From: JAAYDI01 sp052034005
GTDB lineage: Bacteria > Planctomycetota > Planctomycetia > Pirellulales > Pirellulaceae
Direction: 5' to 3'
Assembly (NCBI GenBank): GCA_052034005.1
Contig: JBPOJB010000060.1
Coordinates: 1 to 34,949 of the forward strand
DNA: 34,949 nt
Notes under the pieces: model-generated
The model's database searches: none
Told to the model about the DNA's origin: nothing
What the model saw: the letters and a program-made list of their open reading frames with translations, nothing else
Shown here: positions 1 through 7,240 of the stretch, piece after piece
Layout of the letters: each line of letters begins with the position of its first letter
How positions within the stretch are numbered: position 1 is the stretch's first letter
Translations under genes and position numbers: made by a program

Positions 1-350
1 GATTCGCTGCCGACCGCCTCCTCACAGCGCGCGGCCCGTTGGGCCTGCGGTTACACAGGTGGAGTCCGCCGCCAGGCGGACGACGTGAGCGCGCGCTGGT
101 CCATGCCGCTGCGCACGGCGGCCGGGCGAGGACTCGCTGCCGACCGCCTCCCCACAGCGCGCGGCCCGTTGGGCCTGCGGTTACACAGGTGGAGTCCGCC
201 GCTAGGCGGACGACGTGAGCGCGCGCTGGTCCATGCCGCTGCGCACGGCGGCCGGGCAAGGACTCGCTGCCGACCGCCTCCCCACAGCGCGCGGCCCGTT
301 GGGCCTGCGGTTACACAGGTGGAGTCCGCCGCCAGGCGGACGACGTGAGC
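1..350. repeat. 130-bp tandem repeat array, about 2.7 copies, running off the left edge
   Basis: Three near-identical units begin at 1, 131 and 261. The third unit is cut off near 350, where the sequence diverges. Copies differ at only a few bases, for example position 3 and the hairpin loop. Each unit contains a 7-bp perfect stem, GTCCGCC/GGCGGAC, with a 4-base loop (64-81, 194-211, 324-341); the loop is GCCA in copies 1 and 3 and GCTA in copy 2. Because 130 is not a multiple of 3, the frame shifts at each unit, so the short open frames here are not a repeated protein. The array begins at the window edge, so its true copy number is unknown. Confidence 0.9.
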
Positions 351-474
351 GCGAACCTCCGGACCGCGCTGCTCGCGCACGACGGTAATCAGACACTCTG
401 ATTCGGCTCCCGGGATTTGGCTCGGGCCCACCGTGCTGGCTCGGCCGAAGGCCAGATTCACCGCCGCCAGAAGA

Positions 475-557
475 CAGAGTGTCTGCAACCTGCCATCACC
501 CCCCCCTGTTCCCCCTTTGCAAGGGGGGGTGAGTTGTGTTCAGAAGCAGACACTCTG
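475..557. repeat. 83-bp element with 12-bp terminal inverted repeats
   Basis: CAGAGTGTCTGC at 475-486 and its exact reverse complement GCAGACACTCTG at 546-557 bound a short C/G-rich core. A further copy of the 11-base motif CAGACACTCTG lies at 390-400. The layout resembles a miniature inverted-repeat element. I see no clear target-site duplication; the word CAGAAG occurs near both ends but is not in duplication position. It could equally be a regulatory or REP-like repeat. Confidence 0.5.
497..540. repeat. C/G-rich palindromic repeat, copy A
   Basis: A run of C is followed by CCCCCTTTGCAAGGGGG, giving a 7-bp stem at 511-517/521-527, and then a GAGTTGTGT tail. The same unit recurs at 594-637, and in inverted orientation at 664-698. 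It lies inside the 475-557 inverted-repeat element. Confidence 0.7.
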
Positions 558-593
558 GTTTTAGTTGGCCAACTCCGGCGCGATCTCGTGCGC

Positions 594-637
594 CACCCCC
601 CCTGTCACCCCCTTTGCAAGGGGGGGCGAGTTGTGTA
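594..637. repeat. C/G-rich palindromic repeat, copy B
   Basis: Direct copy of the 497-540 unit, with the same order: CACCCCCC, CTGT, CCCCCTTTGCAAGGGGGG, GAGTTGTGT. It lacks the CAGACACTCTG ends that bracket copy A. Confidence 0.7.
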
Positions 638-663
638 ACCCTTTGCGCCGTGCCAAGAGCAGC

Positions 664-698
664 TTCCCCCCTTGTAAAAGGGGGGACTGAGGGGGGTG
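664..698. repeat. C/G-rich palindromic repeat, copy C, inverted
   Basis: CCCCCCTT-GTAA-AAGGGGGG forms an 8-bp stem at 666-673/678-685, followed by GACTGAGGGGGGTG. This matches the reverse complement of copies A and B. It lies about 120 bp past the pduT stop on the minus strand, so it could weaken read-through, but no U-run follows it in that direction. Confidence 0.6.
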
Positions 699-815
699 AA
701 ACCATGAGCGGGATTTACAACCGAGGCAATCGGCAGCGCTCAGAGGACCCTCATTGATCGTACTTGCGCTCACGGGAGACGACGGTGGCCCGACAGCCAG
801 CCGGCCGCGGGCAGC

Positions 816-1370
816 CTACACGAACTCCCGTACGATCTCGGGACGGGGGCGGGGGATCACGACTTTTTCGACGAGCAGGCCGCGTTGCTCGATTATCGCG
901 GCGCCCACCTGAACCGCTTCCTCGACGGCGGCCACATCCCCGGTGAAGGAGACGAACCCTTTCCCGCCGATCGCCATGGCCAGGTGGATGTTGATGAACT
1001 GGATGGGGGCCGACTTGATCGCCGCATCGGCCGCTTCGATGATCGATGCGATACTGAACGCCTCGATAACGCCCAGCGCCTTGAGTTCGGGGATCTGTTC
1101 CACGCCGCTGATGGCAGGGAACACGGCCGGATGCACGTTGGAGATCACGAAGTGATCGATGGCGGTGTGTGCCGCGATGCGCACACCGGCATCCACGCTC
1201 GACTGGACCGCCTCGACATCGCCCCCGATCAGGACGGCGTACTTGCCGGGACAGATGGTCCGGTTGAGCACGATCTCGACATTGGCGGTCTTCAAGACGG
1301 CGTCCGCGACCTCGAACCCTTTCGCGATGCTCGACGTCTCGACAATCCCGATCGCCGAACCCTTCTTCAT
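816..1370 (-). CDS. pduT: PduT-like trimeric BMC shell protein with Fe-S pore cysteine
   Basis: A 184-aa shell protein with two tandem BMC domains (about residues 4-90 and 95-180). It forms pseudohexameric trimers in the facet of a bacterial microcompartment. The sequence closely follows the PduT pattern: GIVETSSIAKG at the start, a TICPGK motif carrying Cys40, NVHPAVFPAISG at the domain junction, and VIPRPRPE near the end. In PduT the equivalent cysteine (Cys38 in Citrobacter, from memory) holds one [4Fe-4S] cluster at the threefold pore, giving an electron route through the shell. I chose the ATG at 1370 because family members begin MxxAIG. An upstream in-frame ATG at 1403 would overlap pduS and add 11 residues with no family match. 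The gene follows pduS by 10 bases and is surely cotranscribed. No other shell gene is visible. Confidence 0.93.
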   Translation of the reverse strand: MKKGSAIGIVETSSIAKGFEVADAVLKTANVEIVLNRTICPGKYAVLIGGDVEAVQSSVDAGVRIAAHTAIDHFVISNVHPAVFPAISGVEQIPELKALGVIEAFSIASIIEAADAAIKSAPIQFINIHLAMAIGGKGFVSFTGDVAAVEEAVQVGAAIIEQRGLLVEKVVIPRPRPEIVREFV

Positions 1371-1380
1371 GGCGTATGCC

Positions 1381-2721
1381 CTACTTGCTGGTCGTGATCT
1401 CAATGTGTGTCGGGCTGACGGACCTGACGATGCCGTCGATGCTGGCGTGCACGGGGCATCCCAGCTGGTCGGGCTCCACGTCGGCGATCGTGGCGCCCGT
1501 GGTCACCGGGTCCCCGACGCGCACGACCGGCCGCGCCGGCTGACCGACGTGCGTGTTCAGGGGGATCTGTACGTGATTGGGCTCCCAGTCCCGTTCGGCC
1601 AGCGGCGCCGGCCGGTCGTAGGGGATCAATCCCAGCCGTCGCAGGAGCGTCTGGATCGGGATTTCGCGGCCTTTGCGGACGGGGTGCGGCGAGCGGAACA
1701 GCTGTTCGAGTTCCGCCGGCGAGCGGCTCGATTGGCGGGCTCGCAGGAGGGCCTTCGCGTCAACGCAGATATTCTTGGGGTCCAGCGATTCGGGGCAGGC
1801 GATCAGCGTGCACACGTTGCACTCGCAGCAGTACTGGGCCCACAAGCTCCCGCGCTCCTTCGCCTCGCCCGTCATCAGGAGCGTGCGCATGACGCGATGG
1901 GGTTCGATCGGGTATCCCAGAACATAGCGCGGGCACAGCTCCGTGCAGAATGTGCACTGGTCGCACTGCCCGTGCCCGATGCGGGTATAGGTGGCGCGCG
2001 TCGCCGTCTTGCGCCGCACCAGGTAGTGGTCGGACGGGAGGACGATGAGCCCGGCAGTGGTCTTGGCCACCGGTGTACGCAGGTCCTTCGTGACGCTCCC
2101 CATCATCGCGCCGCCGACCAGGATGGCCGGGTCATCGACCGTGGCGCCGCCGGCCGCATCGAGACAATCCTGGAACGACGTGCCGATCGGCACGACGGTG
2201 GTCACCGGACGCGCCACGGCGCCTGCGATCGTGATGTACTTCTCGGTGACCGCGACCCCATCGACGGCCTTGCCGATGTTGATGATCGTCTCGACGTTGT
2301 TCACGACGCAGTCGACATCCAGCGGCAGGCCGCCGGGCGGGATCTGGCGGCCGGTGATCTCGTACACGAGCACATATTCATCCCCGGCCGGATAGATGTC
2401 CGCGTACACCAGGAACTCGCTTCCGGTCCGCCGCGCCTCGTCGCGCATCAGGTCCGCGAGGTCCGCGTTCTTGCGTTTGAGCGCGATCGTCGTCCGCTGG
2501 GCGCCGGTCAACTGCCGCATGGCGGACAGGCCGCGGAAAAATGCGCCCGGTTCGCGTCGCAGCGACTCGCGGTCTTTCTGCAGCAGCGGCTCACACTCCG
2601 CTCCGTTGGCGATCAGGTGCGAAACCCGGGCCTCCAGCTTCTTGTAGGCCGGGAACCCCGCACCACCCGCACCCACGACGCCGGCGTCGCGGACGGCCTT
2701 GAGCAACTCTCCGGTAGCCAA
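1381..2721 (-). CDS. pduS: PduS-like RnfC-family flavo-iron-sulfur reductase of a microcompartment
   Basis: A 446-aa RnfC/PduS-type NADH-linked electron carrier. In the Pdu system PduS reduces cobalamin and docks on PduT. Visible features are the N-terminal glycine-rich flavin/nucleotide loop GVVGAGGAGFPAYKK (residues 15-28), a central RnfC/SLBB region with NNVETIINIGKAV (about 141-153), and two ferredoxin-type clusters: Cys253, 256, 259, 263 (CDQCTFCTELCP) and Cys298, 301, 304, 309 (CCECNVCTLIACP). The C-terminal barrel-sandwich (about 395-446) ends in HIEITTSK. The start is a TTG at 2721 with GGGAG about 12 bases upstream; no in-frame ATG fits the family start. The flavin and both cluster motifs are intact, so the gene looks functional. 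No diol dehydratase, aldehyde dehydrogenase or PduL is in the window. Confidence 0.93.
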   Translation of the reverse strand: MATGELLKAVRDAGVVGAGGAGFPAYKKLEARVSHLIANGAECEPLLQKDRESLRREPGAFFRGLSAMRQLTGAQRTTIALKRKNADLADLMRDEARRTGSEFLVYADIYPAGDEYVLVYEITGRQIPPGGLPLDVDCVVNNVETIINIGKAVDGVAVTEKYITIAGAVARPVTTVVPIGTSFQDCLDAAGGATVDDPAILVGGAMMGSVTKDLRTPVAKTTAGLIVLPSDHYLVRRKTATRATYTRIGHGQCDQCTFCTELCPRYVLGYPIEPHRVMRTLLMTGEAKERGSLWAQYCCECNVCTLIACPESLDPKNICVDAKALLRARQSSRSPAELEQLFRSPHPVRKGREIPIQTLLRRLGLIPYDRPAPLAERDWEPNHVQIPLNTHVGQPARPVVRVGDPVTTGATIADVEPDQLGCPVHASIDGIVRSVSPTHIEITTSK

Positions 2722-2871
2722 CTCGTCGCGTCTCCCAACACGGATTGGATGGGTGGTGGCGGGACGCCGGGCGTCACCGCCCTCGCAGCGCGGTGGGTGC
2801 GCTCGCGCGCCGCCCCCCCAACGTGCGGCACATATCGGTCGATCCCGCGGTTGTCCATTCTAGCCAAATCA

Positions 2872-2900
2872 TTGAATCGCCGGAATGCGGCAATTATGCT
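2872..2900 (+). promoter_or_regulatory. Sigma70-like promoter for the HAF/PEP-CTERM gene
   Basis: TTGAAT (2872-2877), a 17-base spacer, and TATGCT (2895-2900). The -10 lies 36 bases before the ATG at 2937, with the purine-rich AGAGAGGG ribosome site between. Each hexamer matches 4 of 6 consensus bases. A minus-strand TAGAAT (2862-2857) points at pduS, but no convincing -35 accompanies it. Confidence 0.45.
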
Positions 2901-2936
2901 GGAAAGGTGAAATCGAGCCGACTTAGAGAGGGCGTC

Positions 2937-4628
2937 ATGCGCACACAGTCCGTATTCTGGCCGGTCCTCTTGGCGTGCCTCGCGGCGGCTGCGTTGCCGT
3001 CCCGCGCGGACCTCGTTCCCCGCGACATGTCGACACCGCCCACCGCATCGTGGTGGGCCGATGCGCCTTCGTCGGCAATGCCCGCGCAGCCGGTCAGCGG
3101 GCGCCGCATGGAGTCGATTGTGACGGCGGTTCACGCATATGCTCCGACGGACGGGCTACGGGACATGTCCGGCGGCCGGTGGGAGTCTCCGGAGGGCCTG
3201 CCATCGCACGGCTGGGCGCACGGCGGCGGTCTGACGCAGCTGGAACCGGTGTCGTGGTCCCGGGGCCGCCTGATCGGCTTGGGCACGCTGGGCGGCGATC
3301 TGAGCGTGGCCACCGGTGTCAACGCCCACGGGCAGGTGGTGGGCCATGCCCAGACCGCGGCCGGCCAAACCCATGCATTCCAGTGGGACCCGCGCACGCG
3401 TGCCATGCACGATCTGGGCACGCTCGGCGGCGCGTTCAGTTACGCTCAGGGCGTGAACGACCGCGGCGATGTCGTGGGGTTCTCAGCGACCCGCAGTGGC
3501 GACGTGCATGCGTTTCTGTGGTCAGCCGCCAACCAGGTCATGTACGACCTGGGCACGCTGGGCGGCAAGCACAGCCGCGCGGCGACGATCAATAGCCGGG
3601 GCGTCGTCATCGGTTTCGCACAGACGGCTGATGCGGACGACCATGCGTTTCTGTGGGATCCCGACCGGCGGACTATGCGAGACCTGGGCACCTTGGGCGG
3701 CTCGTGCAGCTACGCCTACGGCATCAACGACGACGGCATGGTTGTGGGACATTCACAGACGGAAGACGGTGGCGTGCGCGCATTCCAATGGACGCCGGGA
3801 GCGGACAGCCTGGCGGAGGTCCAGTCGCTGGACGGCCTGGTGAGCTACGCGTTCGGCGTGAGCGCGCAGGGGCACGTGTCCGGCTATGCGCGTCTCGCCG
3901 ACGGTCGGTACCACGGGTTCGTGTCGGATGACGGGCGGGGCGCTGTCACCGACCTTGGTTCTTTCGCAGATGATTTCCTCCACGCCTATCAGATTGGTGC
4001 GGACGGTCGCGTGGCATCTTACGATGCGGCGCCCCACGGGCCCAATTTCGCAGCGCGCTGGAATCCGGCGACAGGGCGGCTCCAGGACCGCAGTGCGGCC
4101 GGCAGCGGGTTCACCGTCGCGTGGGATGTCAATGCCCGCGGCGTCGTGGTCGGGTGTGCGCCGATGCGCAGGCATGCGGTGCGCGCTGTGATGTGGATAC
4201 CCGGACCCGCCAGGGATGCGTTCGAGTGTCTGTTCGACTGCTGCGACTGTGGCTATGTCTCGTGCTGCGACGAGAGTCTGGATGACGGATGGGTCGCGAG
4301 CGAGCCGGTCGCGCCCGAGCCGATCAACACGGACATCGGGTACATGGTGGGTGCCGTCGGCATGTTGGCAGGCGGCGGCGACACGGCTGTCCCCACCAGC
4401 CTCGCGCGCGGTGTCTCTCGCGGACGCGGCCACCTGGGTGGCGGCGGCGGGGGCGGCTACTACGGCGGCAGCGGCGGCGGGGGGGGCGGCTTGTACCGGC
4501 GCGGCAGCGCCCCCAGCGGCGCTGACGGCGTCGTGCCCGAACCGGCGACGGTCGTCACCTGGATCGCGGGACTGCTCCTGGTCTCGCTGTACGGCAGCCT
4601 GTCCCGACGCCGGAGAGCGGCCAGCTGA
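2937..4628 (+). CDS. Secreted HAF-repeat protein with PEP-CTERM sorting signal
   Basis: A 563-aa exported protein. The signal peptide spans about residues 1-23. HAF repeats follow, each opening with LGTLGG at 115, 160, 205 and 250 (exact 45-residue period) and containing a G(V/I)N...G(D/V)VVG turn and a HAFLW or AFQW strand. Degenerate repeats continue to about 420. HAF repeats are extracellular beta-structures of unknown ligand. A short segment with six cysteines (431-444) follows, then a glycine-rich linker (500-518). The tail is VPEPAT (533-538), a hydrophobic helix and RRRR, which is a PEP-CTERM signal for an exosortase. The ATG at 2937 is preferred over in-frame starts back to 2745 because it has an AGAGAGGG site and begins the signal peptide. 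It converges on the GH127 gene with a 5-base gap. Function unknown. Confidence 0.88.
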   Translation: MRTQSVFWPVLLACLAAAALPSRADLVPRDMSTPPTASWWADAPSSAMPAQPVSGRRMESIVTAVHAYAPTDGLRDMSGGRWESPEGLPSHGWAHGGGLTQLEPVSWSRGRLIGLGTLGGDLSVATGVNAHGQVVGHAQTAAGQTHAFQWDPRTRAMHDLGTLGGAFSYAQGVNDRGDVVGFSATRSGDVHAFLWSAANQVMYDLGTLGGKHSRAATINSRGVVIGFAQTADADDHAFLWDPDRRTMRDLGTLGGSCSYAYGINDDGMVVGHSQTEDGGVRAFQWTPGADSLAEVQSLDGLVSYAFGVSAQGHVSGYARLADGRYHGFVSDDGRGAVTDLGSFADDFLHAYQIGADGRVASYDAAPHGPNFAARWNPATGRLQDRSAAGSGFTVAWDVNARGVVVGCAPMRRHAVRAVMWIPGPARDAFECLFDCCDCGYVSCCDESLDDGWVASEPVAPEPINTDIGYMVGAVGMLAGGGDTAVPTSLARGVSRGRGHLGGGGGGGYYGGSGGGGGGLYRRGSAPSGADGVVPEPATVVTWIAGLLLVSLYGSLSRRRRAAS

Positions 4629-4633
4629 CGCCG

Positions 4634-6604
4634 TCATTCGCCGGGCGCGGACCGGCCCAACGTGGCCGGGTCGAGCGGTCGGTAGAGCCGCCCGGTCCAA
4701 CCGGGTTCGTCCGGTGCCGGGTCGCCCGACTTGCCATCTTGGCGCACCCACACGAGCATGGGGCCGGGTTCGCGGTGGTCCCACGCATAGTAGGGGACCG
4801 CCATGACAGAGCGCCCCTCACGAGTGTGCGCCCGGATGGCGGTGATGCCACCGAGCAGGTCAGGCCGCGTTTGGATCTCGAACTGTGGGTCCCGCGCGAG
4901 CACGATGTCATCGACTCGGCCGCCGTTATCGACAGCCTCGAAGCAGTACACGAGCGGCCCGCGTTGAATCGCCACGCGGCCGGCGTCGGCCGCCACGCGC
5001 GGGTGCGCTTCGATGCGCTGGACATCCATCTGCAGCCGCAGATCGACCGTGTCGCCGGCGCGCCACTCCCGCCGTACCACGGCATATCCCTTCGCGCCCG
5101 ACCGGCAGTCGATCGGCTCGCCATTGACCGAGCACTGCGCGGCGGGGCACCAGTCGGGGATCCGCAGATGCAGGTTGAACGTGCGAGCTGTCGGGGGTCT
5201 GATCGTCAGCTGGATCTGCCCGTCCCACGGGTATGAGGTGACCTGGCGGATCGAAATGGGACTGTCGTGCAACATGACTTGGGCGTCGCTTTGAGCATAC
5301 AAGTTGACGTAGATCCCATCGCCGCTCGTTGCGTACAGGTAGCCGGGCAGTGAAGGCAGGAAGCGGACGGCGTTCGTGGGGCAGCAGGCGCACGGATAGA
5401 ACGGCTGGCGGTGGTGGTCACCGCCGGCCGCCAGCGGGTTGACGTAGAAGTAGTGTTCGCCATCCATCCCGATTCCCGACAATACGCCGTTGTAGACCGT
5501 TCGTTCCAGGACGTCTGCGAAGTGTGCGTCGGCGTGCAGCAGGTTCAAGCGGTGGCTCCACAACGCCAATCCGATGGCGGCACACGTTTCGCAGTACGCC
5601 GTGTCATTCGGCAGTTCGTACGGGCTCCCGAACGATTCGCCTTCGTGCCGCGCGCCGATCCCGCCGGTGATGTACATCTTGTGCCGCACGACGTCGTCCC
5701 ACAGCTTGCCCAGCGCGGCGATGAATGACTCGTCGCCCGAGTAGCCGGCCACGTCGGCCACGCCGGCATAGAGGTACATGGCCCGCACCGCGTGACCCAC
5801 GATCTCGGCCTGCTCCCTGACCGGCAGGTGGTCCTGGCAGTATTCGCCGTAGAGCTGCTGGCGGTGCGTCCGATCGCCGCGGGCGTTGAGGTAGAACTTC
5901 GAGAGTTCGAGGTAGCGCCGATCGCCGGTCACTTCGTAGAGTTTGACCAGCGCCAATTCCAGCTCCTCATGGCCCGGCACGTCCACTTTCTTGCCCGGTC
6001 CAAACAGGTTGTCGAGGTAATCGGCAAACCGGATGGCCACATCCAGCAGCGTGCGTTTCTGAGTCGCCCGGTAATGCGCCACGGCGGCTTCGATCAGGTG
6101 CCCCGCACAGTACAGCTCGTGCATCACGGCGCAGTTGGTCCACTCCTGGCCCGGCTCCTTCAAGGTGTAGTAGGTATTGAGGTATCCGTCGCTGCGCTGC
6201 GCGGCCGCGATCTCGGCGATCACCTCGTCCGTCTTGTGCTCCAGCGCGGGGTCGGGGGCGTCGGCCAGCGAGTAGGACGCGCCTTCCAGCAGCTTGTAGA
6301 CGTCCGAGTCGTTGAAGTAGATGCCTTCGAATTCCCCGGGCATCAACCCGGCGGCCTTGGCGAAGTTGGCGAAACGGCCGGTCTCCTCGCACCATTTGAA
6401 GTTGTGCGGCAACGACTTCTCGCGATTGGTCTGCAAGCGTGGGGCCCAGAACGCATCGCGGACCTGGACCTGCGTGAACGGGACCGCTTTCAATTGGCGG
6501 TGGGCAGGTTCTTCGCCGCCGCAAGGGGATGCGGCGACCGCGGGCAGGAGGAGGGCGATCGACAACAACGACGGTGACCACAACAACTGGAATACACGCT
6601 TCAT
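4634..6604 (-). CDS. GH127 family glycosidase (beta-L-arabinofuranosidase type), secreted
   Basis: A 656-aa protein with an N-terminal signal peptide (about 1-25) and an (alpha/alpha)6 barrel typical of GH127. The motif GESFG holds Glu323, YCETC holds Glu339 and Cys341, and CACCPTN holds Cys405, Cys407 and Cys408. The 16-residue spacing between the two glutamates matches what I recall for HypBA1 (Glu322, Glu338), where cysteines bind zinc and one acts as nucleophile. The catalytic set therefore appears complete. Known GH127 activities are beta-L-arabinofuranosidase and, in Bacteroides rhamnogalacturonan-II loci, an aceric acid hydrolase; the substrate here is not decided by sequence. It lies downstream of the mutarotase gene (107-base gap) and the GH141-like gene on the same strand. 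A cysteine at residue 28 is not in a proper lipobox. Confidence 0.9.
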   Translation of the reverse strand: MKRVFQLLWSPSLLSIALLLPAVAASPCGGEEPAHRQLKAVPFTQVQVRDAFWAPRLQTNREKSLPHNFKWCEETGRFANFAKAAGLMPGEFEGIYFNDSDVYKLLEGASYSLADAPDPALEHKTDEVIAEIAAAQRSDGYLNTYYTLKEPGQEWTNCAVMHELYCAGHLIEAAVAHYRATQKRTLLDVAIRFADYLDNLFGPGKKVDVPGHEELELALVKLYEVTGDRRYLELSKFYLNARGDRTHRQQLYGEYCQDHLPVREQAEIVGHAVRAMYLYAGVADVAGYSGDESFIAALGKLWDDVVRHKMYITGGIGARHEGESFGSPYELPNDTAYCETCAAIGLALWSHRLNLLHADAHFADVLERTVYNGVLSGIGMDGEHYFYVNPLAAGGDHHRQPFYPCACCPTNAVRFLPSLPGYLYATSGDGIYVNLYAQSDAQVMLHDSPISIRQVTSYPWDGQIQLTIRPPTARTFNLHLRIPDWCPAAQCSVNGEPIDCRSGAKGYAVVRREWRAGDTVDLRLQMDVQRIEAHPRVAADAGRVAIQRGPLVYCFEAVDNGGRVDDIVLARDPQFEIQTRPDLLGGITAIRAHTREGRSVMAVPYYAWDHREPGPMLVWVRQDGKSGDPAPDEPGWTGRLYRPLDPATLGRSAPGE

Positions 6605-6711
6605 GGGAGTCTTGCCTCACGGATGAAAAAGACCAAGGCGCCGTTCAATTCCCCGCACGGTCGTCGAATGGATGGGCCGCGCCGGCGCGGCGCGCCGGCG
6701 GCCCGGGAGGT

Positions 6712-7158
6712 CTACGGCATCACGACCCCGATCGTCAGCAGCAGGTTTGCATAGATCCTCTGTTCCGCAGTCGCGATCGTCAGCGCCACGTCGGGCGTGC
6801 CGGCGGCCTCATAGAACGCGAATCGCTCGATCTCCTTGAGCGCGTGCGTGTACCCGGCGCCCTGGAGTACGGAGCGGAAATCCGCCCAGATGTCCGGGTC
6901 CCGATCCAACGCATAGGGTCCGGCCGTGGCGTACTGCATCACCGCGGCATCCTCGATCGGGATGGCGGACACCAGCGCCCGCAGCACCTGGACACAGTCG
7001 ACCAGGCCGGGCGTCAGGTTCAGATTGACCAGGCGGGCGCGTGAGCCGAGCCTGGTCAGGAACGGATAGTTCCCGTCCGCGATCAACACTTTGGATCCGT
7101 GCCCCGCGCGGCCGAGGACTTCCAGAATCTCCGGATGGATGAGCTGTCCCTTGAGCAT
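6712..7158 (-). CDS. fucU: FucU/RbsD family sugar mutarotase (probable L-fucose mutarotase)
   Basis: A 148-aa cytosolic protein that would interconvert sugar anomers or pyranose/furanose forms, giving the kinase or isomerase its preferred form. The N-terminal IHPEILEVLGRAGHG and VLIADGNYP segments (His20, Asp28) and the C-terminal RIYANLLLTIGV are family signatures, and the length fits FucU/RbsD. The ATG at 7158 is chosen over 7200 and 7176 because AAGGAG (7167-7172) lies 8 bases upstream and MLKGQLIHPEI is the usual family start. FucU (L-fucose) and RbsD (D-ribose) are hard to separate by eye. Placement between a GH141-like enzyme and a GH127 favours an L-sugar such as fucose. Confidence 0.85.
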   Translation of the reverse strand: MLKGQLIHPEILEVLGRAGHGSKVLIADGNYPFLTRLGSRARLVNLNLTPGLVDCVQVLRALVSAIPIEDAAVMQYATAGPYALDRDPDIWADFRSVLQGAGYTHALKEIERFAFYEAAGTPDVALTIATAEQRIYANLLLTIGVVMP

Positions 7159-7240
7159 GCCGAACACTCCTTGCATCGGGTCGCCGGCGACGCATTTCAT
7201 GCGGCCCCAGCGCCCCGAAATCTCAACATGGACGAAACGA

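Noticed and set aside
1..350. Possible CRISPR array
   Set aside because: Units of 130 bp abut each other directly, with no short repeats separated by unique spacers.
51..488. 145-aa minus-strand open frame across the tandem array
   Set aside because: It runs through a repeat whose period is not a multiple of 3; composition is arginine-rich and no function is suggested.
1159..2910. 583-aa plus-strand open frame
   Set aside because: It is antisense to pduS, whose flavin and iron-sulfur motifs are complete; the translated product is a low-complexity shadow caused by high GC.
6521..6526. Lipobox in the GH127 signal region
   Set aside because: The residue before Cys28 is proline, which does not fit a lipoprotein signal; a normal signal peptidase site is more likely.
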